Below, one piece after another: positions 13,301 through 22,000 of a stretch of DNA of 64,000 bases (within the stretch, counting starts at the first letter, position 1; every line of letters starts with the position of its first letter). Made by a program: the position numbers and the translations under genes. The notes beneath the pieces were generated by a model. It was not told the origin of the DNA. It saw nothing but the letters and a program-made list of their open reading frames with translations, and did no database searches. The stretch comes from Branchiostoma belcheri. Lineage: Eukaryota; Chordata; Leptocardii; Amphioxiformes; Branchiostomatidae. The DNA lies in NCBI RefSeq assembly GCF_001625305.1, contig NW_017802869.1, forward strand, positions 341,854 to 405,853, in the 5' to 3' direction.

Positions 13301-14221
13301 CAGGCCGTCCCACGGGTAAGGACTGGGCATGTGTCCTCTGTTGTGTGGTATAACATCTGATTCAACATCGTGACATATTTGTGTAACCGCACAAGGCCTC
13401 GGGAACATACGAAGTCCGATCACAAATTGGGCATTCTTGGGCCAGTCATGTAGGTGTGCAAAAGCCACCTGCCTTCGTACAGAAATGCTGTCATCATTGT
13501 CGATATGGTTGGTTAACGTTCTCTTACAGCCTATGTGAACATTCTGTGTCATCAAATTGTGCGACGACGATGTATGTGATGTTCGAAATGAGTTCTTTTG
13601 TTTTTAAACTGTTTTACATATTGTCACTTCGGATCTGAGTAACAATGTTTTTCATTCAACATTTCCGAGTTCTCCTACGCTAACTCACCTGCACTTTTTG
13701 AACCAGCCGGTAGGGGAGAACTGGACCAACGTGACTGTCGTTCTGAAGGACGTGCCGGGAGGAATCATGTTCTTCCAGGTGGGGGGTTTGTTTGTCTGTT
13801 TGTCTGTCTTTCAGTCCGTCAGGCTGTCTGTCTTTCAGTTGGTTTAGATAGTGCGGTGTGGTTATTTCTGTTTCGTGCATGAGTATGGCTTTTTAATAAA
13901 GCATGGTTCTGGATACACGTAAAGCATCCAAAACCGTTCATAAGCATGGTTCTGGACAAAAGCACGGTTCCATATACGATATACAACAGGTTACGTTACT
14001 GTACCGATTCTGCCCCCGTGTCCGTGCAGGTGTCGGCGCCCTACGAGGACGCCCAGCGGAGTGAGTTGGTACTGCAGCGCGTCCGGCGCCCGCCCGGGTC
14101 CCGGCACCGTGGGAAGAACGGCCGCCGCCGTGACCGTGACCGTGACAGGAGGCGCAGACGTAAACAGCAACACAACCGCAGCCAGGCTCGGCTAGCCAGC
14201 AGGAACCAGCTGGAGGAGTAG
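5116..14221 (+). CDS. Secreted IL-17 receptor D-like protein (four FnIII-like modules, no TM or SEFIR)
   Basis: Exons: 5116-5217, 6351-6429, 7182-7319, 7767-7885, 9815-9947, 10611-10819, 11262-11336, 11516-11573, 12010-12155, 12394-12459, 12738-12795, 13017-13315, 13707-13778, 14030-14221. All have AG/GT borders and matching phases, giving 581 residues. Residues 1-16 are a signal peptide (MLVLLLLVQYPAWVQA). D1 (about 61-190) contains GPRNLQV, LKGFTVHVVE, CHQVIL and RTRPC. D2 (about 191-304) has a C-PRW-P start and IPPGQYTLQ. These blocks follow the order of the IL17RD ectodomain. D3 (305-394, starting DWVP) and D4 (395-518, starting DWIP) look like duplicated modules, and D4 holds an Arg/Gly/Ser-rich insert. 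Residues about 530-581 are strongly basic. No hydrophobic membrane segment and no SEFIR domain follow. Several N-x-S/T sites fit secretion. It is probably a soluble ligand-binding or decoy molecule held on the cell surface or matrix by basic residues; that role is inference. Confidence 0.75.
5534..5690. repeat. MITE-like foldback, TAATCTCCAAGCAGAT family
   Basis: Starts with TAATCTCCAAGCAGATCA and ends with ATCTGCTTGGAGATCA. The interior has GGCCA/TGGCC blocks. Located in intron 1 of the secreted receptor-like gene. Confidence 0.6.
5914..6018. repeat. MITE-like foldback, TCCAAGCAGATT subfamily
   Basis: TCCAAGCAGATT at the left pairs with AATCTGCTTGGAGATT at the right. The inner arms carry TTGATGTTGGCC and GGTCAACATCAAG. 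A close relative is at 60692-60820. Confidence 0.6.
6935..7095. repeat. TATCCAGAACCGTG-family foldback
   Basis: Contains ATCCAGAGCCGTGGC, GATTCTGGATAGTCTC and CTATCCAGAACCATG in alternating orientation. It ends about 85 bases before exon 3 of the secreted receptor-like gene. Confidence 0.55.
7341..7400. repeat. (TC)n/(CA)n microsatellite
   Basis: A TCTCTC run passes into an ACACAC run about 20 bases after the donor site of exon 3. Confidence 0.9.
7554..7625 (+). repeat. Partial tandem copy of exon 4 of the secreted receptor-like gene
   Basis: It repeats the end of intron 3 and the first half of exon 4 (7767 onward), including ATGTCTGAAAGGCTTCACGG. The acceptor AG has become GG, so it should not splice. 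Confidence 0.6.
7915..8040. repeat. Fragment of a dispersed retroelement tail
   Basis: AGTACCAGAGTTATCAACCA and GGTGGTTATACCGG followed by GATACAGATACAG also occur near 44275 and near 56523. The latter belongs to a reverse-transcriptase tail. Confidence 0.45.
9482..9547 (+). repeat. Extra copy A of exon 5 (secreted receptor-like gene)
   Basis: After a CACAG acceptor it encodes RQFSHVVRGLSPDTSYGI, nearly the same as the start of exon 5 at 9815. It then diverges and has no matching donor. Confidence 0.65.
9636..9700 (+). repeat. Extra copy B of exon 5 (secreted receptor-like gene)
   Basis: After a TACAG acceptor it encodes RQFSHVVRSLSPDTSYGI and then diverges. The intronic lead-in TTTAGCTGACACATGACTG is shared with copy A. 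Confidence 0.65.
9985..10290. repeat. Two adjacent MITE-like copies (CCAAGCAGAT family)
   Basis: One runs from TTAAGCAGATCC (about 9987) to GATCTGCTGGGAG (about 10093). The second runs from TAATCCCCAAGCAGATTC (about 10159) to ACCTGCTTGGAGATTA (about 10269). Both carry the GCAGTATCTATTGGCCA interior. Confidence 0.55.
10425..10580. repeat. TATCCAGAACCGTG-family foldback
   Basis: Contains GGCACGGTTCTGGATAGTCT, ACACGGTTGTGGATACACGT and GCATGGTTCTGAATAAAGC copies. It lies just before exon 6 of the secreted receptor-like gene. Confidence 0.6.
10750..11065 (+). repeat. Tandem duplication of the 3' end of exon 6 with its donor
   Basis: The segment from AGTCTGTACCTGGGGAGACC through ACACCTGGTAAGG and 90 bases of intron is repeated from about 10908, in the same order and with a GTAAGG donor. 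Confidence 0.65.
11566..11765 (+). repeat. Minisatellite made from the exon 8 donor region
   Basis: Four copies of a unit with GACAGGTAAGATATACCTGC overlap the exon 8/intron 8 border. Three keep a GT donor. Confidence 0.65.
12165..12270. repeat. TATCCAGAACCGTG short tandem copies
   Basis: Four head-to-tail copies of CTTTATCCAGAACCGTG-like units begin about 15 bases after the exon 9 donor. Confidence 0.6.
12487..12690. repeat. Dispersed repeat, about 200 bp (GTAGCAAGTGG family)
   Basis: Closely related to 25835-26065. Shared blocks include GTAGCAGACACC, TACATTATGTAGCAAGT, AGAGTAAACAGAG-like and TGTGAAGGTAAACA. Shorter relatives are at 22420-22530, 28855-28995 and 50885-51005. Confidence 0.55.
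13890..13990. repeat. TATCCAGAACCGTG-family copy
   Basis: AAAGCATGGTTCTGGATACA and AGCACGGTTCCATATAC units sit in the last intron of the secreted receptor-like gene. Confidence 0.5.
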
Positions 14222-14434
14222 CCTCTTACAGACTTCGAGAGGCGACTGGAAAGCGTAGAAACTGGCCAAATAGATAAATAACATGCTAGAGAAGTTGGTC
14301 CGCCAGAGAGTACATGTTGCCGCACCCGAACATGTACCCTCTCTGGCCGGCTAACTCCCCTGGTATACTAGCTATTCCCTTTATTGTGGCCAATTTCTAC
14401 TTTTTTAGCGATCCGCGGTGCCTGGTAGAGACTA
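14219..14434. mobile_element. MITE (TAGCCTCTACCAGG termini) beginning at a stop codon
   Basis: The left end TAGCCTCTTACAGACTTC and the right end CCTGGTAGAGACTA form terminal inverted repeats. The interior contains TGGCCAAATAGATA and GTTGGTCCGCCAGAGAG with their inverted partners. Better copies are at 63290-63475 and 63806-64000. The first three bases are the TAG stop codon of the secreted receptor-like gene. Confidence 0.65.
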
Positions 14435-14682
14435 ATAATCTTAAAGCGTACTCAAGTAAAAAGCTGACGCCTATCAAATATTTTCCTTGTTATCATCGGA
14501 GTGTTATTTGTTATGTTAAGTAATAGAAAGGAGGTCATTGATATTTCTGATGTAGTGTAAATGCGCAGAAAAGAGCTTTATATTTTTACATCTGTATGAC
14601 GTTGATGACAGACCTGGTTCCTGGTGAATCAGGGTACTTATCTACTAATATCCAAGATACGGGCTCCTGAAGCACTCATTGC

Positions 14683-14688
14683 AATAAA
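14683..14688 (+). terminator. Polyadenylation signal AATAAA (secreted receptor-like gene)
   Basis: First clear AATAAA after the stop at 14221, about 460 bases downstream and beyond the MITE. A plausible 3' end. Confidence 0.4.
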
Positions 14689-14755
14689 ACGATATTCCGT
14701 CGAAAGCAAAGACTAAGAGCATCCACTTTACGTTTCAAACACTTCTGTGGAAATA

Positions 14756-15430
14756 TTACTAAGGAGGTTTTTTATTTTATTTTTATCTTTATTTTATTCA
14801 CATGGATTTTTGAGCATTGGATAGGAAGCACTTGTTGTGCTTATGTAAATCCGCTGCTCATAAAACATAATACAAAAGTAAACATAAAGATGATATAAAG
14901 TGTTGCATAAACATAAAATGAAAGTGGCTGTTTTTGTACCAAAGACTCACACTATGGAGATAATATATTTCATTTCATCATGACTGCATGCCCTGACTTT
15001 TAGGGACAGACTTGCTATTATTATTTTCCAACTCCACTGCGAAGAAAACTGTACTAGTATATTGTGGAACGTGGTTTGTGTCACTCGTATGCAATATTAC
15101 CTGTATTCATTTGTGTAATATCACAAACATAATATGTGTATTCCTGGACGTAGCAATTCTATGACAGCAACAGTAAAGCAATTCATATTATTATCGTTAT
15201 CTTTTAGGTGCAAACGTTTCTGCAGATTTAACATCGATTTTATATATAATACTTTTATATACGAGCGTCTACTGTGACAGAAGAAGGCCGATGATATGAT
15301 GATAATACAAGAATGACGGTACCGCGTTGTGAGTTCTGATGGTGAAGATAAAAAAAATATGGACGTTTCAAGTGCTTTCTTTCCTTTTAATTTACTCGTA
15401 AACAATAGCTTGAAAATATGACTCATATGT
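14756..15430. other. Intergenic AT-rich DNA
   Basis: TTTTTTATTTTATTTTTATC followed by a GC-neutral stretch (14765-14900) resembles the tail of a minus-strand non-LTR element. Otherwise I see no gene. Confidence 0.35.
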
Positions 15431-15431
15431 A

Positions 15432-15565
15432 GTATCCACTAGACTCCTTTTGCAGGGTGAATAAATAGTAGAAATCGGCCTATAAAGAGATATCATTGGC
15501 CAGAGGAGTTGGCCGCCGATCTCCATTTTGCCGTGCAAAAGGAGTCTGGTGGACACTAACTCAAT
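15432..15565. repeat. Foldback element
   Basis: GTATCCACTAGACTCCTTTT at the left pairs imperfectly with AAAAGGAGTCTGGTGGACAC at the right, with ATTGGCCAGAGGAGTTGGCC between them. Confidence 0.55.
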
Positions 15566-15589
15566 GTAAGTTAGCATTGCCTACTGAAT

Positions 15590-15727
15590 TGCCTATCAAA
15601 TTGGCCAAGTAGTATCTATTAGCCAGACAGTATCCATTGGCCACCCAATGCCTTCGGTGGCTAATGGACACTCCTCTGGCCAATGGATATACTGCCTTGC
15701 CACCGTATGATCTGCTTGGAGATTAGT
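15590..15727. repeat. MITE-like copy (CCAAGCAGAT family), left end decayed
   Basis: CAGTATCCATTGGCCAC and GGACACTCCTCTGGCCAATG lead to ATGATCTGCTTGGAGATTAG at the right end. Confidence 0.55.
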
Positions 15728-16014
15728 TTTACGTTATGTCACTTATAGACTTTTCAGACCTTTGCCGGTAAGAAAGGAAAAGAGGAAGCATAAAATACAG
15801 GATTCTTTATTACGAGGAATTTTATGAGCAATCTTGAAGCAAAGTCCTCAAAGGTGTGATTCTCTGTCCCAGAGTGAGGACGCACGACCCTGAGAACGAG
15901 AGCGGACTACTGCGCCGGTTTACTGCGCATAACATAAGACTGGGCCGACCGGAGGCGGTACAGAGTAAAAATATTTCTGGTCTCGCGATTTTCTCCTTGT
16001 AAAAGTCTTCCAAC

Positions 16015-19000
16015 ATGCCTGGCGTGGACAAACTTCTGCTGGAAGAAGCTTTAGAAGACGCTCCGCAGGTAGGGCGGGCCTGAGTGTCGGGGTTTGGTGA
16101 GATAGCTGTGTTAGAGGGTCCGGGAATTCGGGGTGGGAGGGGGGCGTGACCAACAGCAAGTCTTCTGAAGTCTTCTCTTCATCTTTATAAAGGAGAGAAA
16201 GAATTGTGACAGACAGCAATGTCCAGACTATGCATGATGTACAAAATGACTAATACACTGGTGGACGTCCCAAGGATTAGACTAGTATTATTGTAAGGAA
16301 CATCATTCTTTCCATGTACATTATATTGTACCCTACTACCCTGTACAACTGTCGAGCAATTAAGATCATCATCATCATCTTTAAACATCTTAGCAAAGTC
16401 GACAGTGAGGTGACAGTCATTCGCTGTGAGATCTGTACAGGCAGTGTAGTAGTGTAGTAAATGCTGACAATGTAAACTGCTTCAAAACAAGACAGGATAA
16501 ACACTGGGACAAGAAGAAAATACCCAGAGATAGAAGAGGGTGTAAAACAATAGTGCATACAGTACCAGGTTAGGAACATGTCTGTACATTACAATATCAT
16601 GTCAAGTAGTAGTGTAAACAGATGGTCAGTTTGGGTTTTGTTGATATTACTTGTATGCAATGATGGAAATGCCATAAGATCTAGACACTCAATTGCGGAC
16701 GAAGTGATCACGACACGCAAACAGATATGGCCTTCTTGTCCAATCCAAACAACTGGAAACAAAGTGTATACAGGGCAAAACTACGGACTCAAAGACTGTC
16801 CCCTGATTTGCACACTTGCCATATGTGGGGATGTGGAGAGAAACCCCGGCCCTGATACAGGGGGACTGCACACCTGGAAAAAGGGAGTAGTCTACGCGTT
16901 TTACAATGTGGTTTCTCTCACGCGACATCTCGAGGAAATACAGCACTTACTTCTGGGGGGATCAAGGGTACATGTGTTAGGACTTAATGAAACAAGACTG
17001 TCAGAAAATATCCCCAGCTCTATACTGGAAGTCAGTGGATATACCTTACACAGGAGAGACAGAGACAGACACGGGGGAGGGACAGGTGTCTATGTTAAAC
17101 GGACCATTCCCTCAGAGCGTCGTCCAGACCTGGAACATGTCGACCTGGAAGTGTGCTGTGTGGAGGTTAAACCTGAGAAGGCACGAAAGACACTGCTGGC
17201 GTGCATTTACCGCCCTCCTAGCTCTGGATGTTCTTGGAAAAATGCAGCTGAATCATTCGTGCATGATCTCAGTGTAACAGCTGAAAAAGAAAATGCCGAT
17301 GTGATGATCATGGGGGATTTCAATGTGGACTTGAATAAATCAACACATTCATCAACATCCCTGGAATTCCTTATGAGGCTGTATCAACTGGTCCCTCTCA
17401 TATCGCAGCCTACACGTATAACAGAGGTCTCCGCCACGTGCATCGACAACATATTTGTCTCTAATCCGGACCGGCACAGGTCGAGTCTGAGTGTGGCCTG
17501 GGGTTCCTCCGACCACAATCTCATCATGACGTGTGCCAAAGCCGGGGTAGAGGTAGGTGGTGTTCGATCACGTGAATACAGAAACTACAAAAACTACAGT
17601 CAACAGTCATTCATTGACAGTTTGAAAGCGGTCCGCTGGGAAACGGTGCTAGATTGTACACATGTTTCGGAAGCATGGTCAGCCTTCAAGGACATTTCCT
17701 TAAGTGTAGCTGAAGCACATGCACCGATCACCAGGAAACAAGTGAAAAGAGAAAGGCCGTCCTGCGCCATGGCTGACGGATAGAGTAAAGAACCTCATGG
17801 GCCAACGTGATGCAGCAAGACGCAAAGCTATAAAGACAAAGGACATGAAGGACTGGGAATGCTACCGGTCTCTCAGGAATCAAACTACATCAATGATCAA
17901 GAAGGCAAAGAAAACTCATTTTGAAAGTGCCATCACCGACGCTGCAGAAGATCCCAGTCTTATGTGGAAAATAATCAACAGCTTCACAGGAAAAACAAAA
18001 AGTAAATGTCAAGTCCAGAAAATTTGACGATCTGACGAGAGTTGTACATCTGAACCTGCCGAAATGGCTGAAGAGTTTAACGACTACTTCTCGTCATGTG
18101 CAGCAGACTTGGCAAGGGATATTCCAGTGTCCGAGGAGGACCCCCTCCGTCATGTACCTGAGTCAACATCAACTTTCCGTCTACGGCCAGTTGAAGAAAC
18201 AGAGGTCCTAAACGAGCTTCTTAGGCTTAAGCCAAAGAAAGCCACAGGTGTTGACAAGATTCCGTCTAGGCTTCTTAAGGACTCTGCGCCCATTATTGTC
18301 AAACCGTTAGCGCACATCTTTAACCTGTCTATAGCATCAGGGGAAGTTCCCGATGACTGGAAACTGGCTAAAATATCGCCCATACACAAATCAGGGAACA
18401 GAGACAGCGTTTCCAACTACCGTCCTGTCTCGGTCCTAAATGTGGCCTCCAAAGTGATGGAGAAAATGGTTCACAACCAGGTCTCCCACTTTGTGAATAG
18501 TACTGGCCAGCTCACGGCCCACCAAAGTGGTTTCCGTAAACACCACAGCACAGATACAGCAGTGCAAAAGGTGGTGGAGGACATCCAGTCAGCTCAAAAC
18601 AACAAGAAGGTAACTGTCGCGCTGTTCCTTGACCTAAGGAAAGCGTTTGACACGGTCAACCACCAAATCCTCCTTGGAAAACTTCAGAAGATGGGTTTCG
18701 ACAACGGCGCGACAAACTGGTTCAGGTCATACCTCACAGACCGTTTCCAGCACGTAGACATTCAGAACCAGCAGTCTACGCGAAAACGTGTCACTTGTGG
18801 TGTCCCGCAAGGGAGTGTTTTAGGTCCTTTGTTATTCAGCTTATATGTGAACGATCTACCACAAGTTGTGCGTAAGTGTAAAATCCATATGTACGCCGAC
18901 GACACTGTGCTTTATTACTCGGCTAGGCTGTCAAAGGAATGTGAGGAAACTGTGTCAGAGGATATGAAACTGGTAGCTAACTGGTTTATTGTAAATAGAT

Positions 19001-22000
19001 TATCACTTCACCCTGACAAAACTAAATCCATGGTATTTGGATCACCTCAGAAACTGCGTCACGCAGGAAACACTGTCACTGTAACTGATGGGTCTAACTC
19101 ATTTGAGCAGGTAAATGTGTATACTTACCTAGGTGTCACCATGGACTCCTCTCTAAACTGGTCAGCACATACAGAAAGAATTGTTAAGAAGCTCCTTGCT
19201 GGCCTTAATGCCTTAAGCCGGGCTAAACCTTATGTTACTAAGGAGATCCTGCTAGTCATGTGTCGAACCTTGTTATATACTCACCTGGATTATTGTGATA
19301 CTACATGGTTACTGTCACTTTTTCATTGTAACAAAGTAAGATCACAACAATTGACTAGACTGTTAAATCGGGCAGCCAGGATTATTACTGGGCGATCACT
19401 CAAAGATCGTGTACCTACAGAAACCCTGCTTGCAGAGGCTGGTATGGTACCCCTGGCTGAAAGGGTGAAACTGAACACATTAGTAACTGTACACAAGGCA
19501 GTTCGCCACAAGGCACCTGCCTACATGACACATATGTTCAAATGGCTGTCACCCCCAGTGCTGAGAGTTCGTACTCGCACTGCTACGAAACAGCTCTACA
19601 GCTTCGACCCTCACATGCTGGACACTCCCAAAGCACATGTGGAATCTTTCAAGGGCAGCCTGCAGTACCAAGGGCCAGTCCTGTGGAACTGTCTTGCTGC
19701 TGACCAGCGGCAACTGATAGCAACGTCAGCTTTTAAAAACGGACTGTAGATGACCGCAGATGAAATGTGCCTATATTGTATACTGTGATTGTTTTGTATA
19801 ATATGTAAATGTTTGTAATATTTGTTGTATATTGTTGCGTTGAACTTGTGTATGTAATTTTTAATGTGTGCCCAGGGATACCTGAAAATCAGATCAACTG
19901 ATCTGAGGTATGCCCTGGTGAAATAAATAAACTTGAACTTGAAAACAGAGAACACTGAGGTAGGTATTCTTAAAGTTGGGTTGATATTCTTAAGGTATCT
20001 TTATGTTATAAACTGGGGTTTTGTAGAGTGTTGTGATCCACATGCTGTAAACCGCCCTGAAAGAAATAGCAGAGTGCGAGTGTGCAGTTACTACAGTGAA
20101 CCTGACAAAATTATTGACATATAGAATTATCACAGTCTTAGAGAAAAAGACAAAATGAAATGACCTGTGAGGTTCAGAAATTTGCTTTAAGTTAAAGTAC
20201 ATTGGCAGGAACGTTTATCACCTTTGGTCACCTAGGAATCTTCAAGGTATCTTCAAGGTAATCCTACACATGACACATTCACTGTTTTCGTAACCGATTG
20301 ATGGAACACATTTGCCTGTAAATCATTGCACCTCAACTTAAGTAAGGCTGATGTAACATTACAAGTAGATAAAGGTAGATTGTTCTAATATTGTTACTGT
20401 TTGAGTGACAAGACTGGCACTCAAACAGTATAGCACAGGCACGGGTATGTCTTGATGATTTGGGTCAAAACATTTTCCCAAAATTGTCCTAAATGGTCCC
20501 TAAATGGCAGTAAATGGTGGGTGTGTTTGTGTAAAGATTTAGGGGCTGACCCAAGGAGGCAAGAACAGGGAGATTGAGGCAACACATCTACAACATACAT
20601 CAACAATATTGCCAGCCCAACGCCTTATCATTTATTTAGCATTAATTTAAAAACTTACACAGGAATATGACAGACATCCCTACAAGTACAACTCTTAAAG
20701 TTAAACCGACCGTCACATGTCTAACCTCTAGTAACCCCTCCTGTGAATGACATCATTGCTCTGGGTGTGAGCAGGATGCCCATATTTGGCACCGGCCCAA
20801 TGACTACATCTTAACTGTGTTACCAGCAGGGGGATTGTAGGTCTGTGGGACACACAGGCAGGATTAACCCTCTCCATGCTGCTTGGCCCATATTCAACAG
20901 AGAATTGATAGCCAGACAGCTACTTCAGTGTGCGAAAGGTTAAAGTATTAAAAGTGTTACTGGGCATGTAGCATTGTATGGGACACATGTTTCCTTTAGT
21001 TGAAGAACACTGGGAGGAAAGGAATTCAGTTTTGGCAGCCCACATCTGATAACTTAGATATACATGTAGGAGTGGTAGGGCAAGTTTTCAGGGATGCCGG
21101 TAAGTCAATATTTGAAATGCCTATAACAGTTGTGTATGTAGTGTGTACGTTTAGACATGGCAAGGTTTTCTATTCACAGTCAAAATAATACCCAACTGAC
21201 CACCTCTACAAGTCACCTTTTCCTGGTCACAATTTTTTTTCATAATTCCAAGATAGCCAGTGATCATGAACTTGGGAAGCATTTCACTTTCCCAAAAGGA
21301 AGCAGACTTGAAGTTTGACCACATTTTTATGTTGTTCCAGACGCGTTCCCTGCTGGGTGTGTTTGAGCAGGATGTGGACATTTTAAACCTGTACAGCTCC
21401 GAGCTACTGACGGCCTGTCGTAGGCTGGTTAATACACAGGTGAGAATAGTTATATATGTTACCTGGTCAACACACAGGTGAGAACATCCCCTCAGAACCT
21501 AACCCTAACCTGTACAGCACACAGGTGAGTTAACACACAGAAGTTGATAACAGTAATGTCCCCCTACCAACCCTAACCCTAACTCTACATGTACAGCTCA
21601 TATCAGTGTATCACCCCTAACCCTAACCCTGTACAGCTCAGTATAGTGTATCATCCCCAAACCCTAACCCTAACCTTGAAGAGCTCTGTCCAACACACAG
21701 TTGAGGTCCCTTCAGTACAATTTTGATTCACGATATGCCGGAAAGAAACTAATGAAGATGTAGTGTTTCCATATAGTATTAATGTACAGTATTACGGTTC
21801 AATAATACCTGTAGTTTCAAGGTTCTACCAAACAGCCTGCTAATGTCAGTAACAAAGAAACAAATAATCATTACAGGTTCTTGAATTTTTTTTATTTCAG
21901 CACAATTTGGGGTCGGCGACACAGGAACTCTCCAAGCAGTTACTGCATTATGAGAAACTGGTGAGTCTGTGGCAGTGTAGCAATTTACATCCTGCATGCT

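Larger units (their letters stand above)
16570..19945 (+). mobile_element. CR1-like non-LTR retrotransposon in APPL intron 1
   Basis: In order it has a signal-like leader, a 2A motif, an AP endonuclease domain, a reverse transcriptase and a 3' tail ending AATAAATAAACTTGAACTTG. It has the same orientation as APPL. The coding frame is broken once by a frameshift (about 17775) and once by a TGA (18025-18027), so it is probably immobile. The 5' boundary is approximate. Confidence 0.85.

Noticed and set aside
13001-13313. Minus-strand ORFs over receptor-like exon 12
   Set aside because: GC-rich antisense shadows of a supported exon.
14219-16014. Search for a SEFIR or membrane exon after the receptor-like gene
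   Set aside because: None found on the plus strand before APPL exon 1; only repeats and AT-rich DNA.
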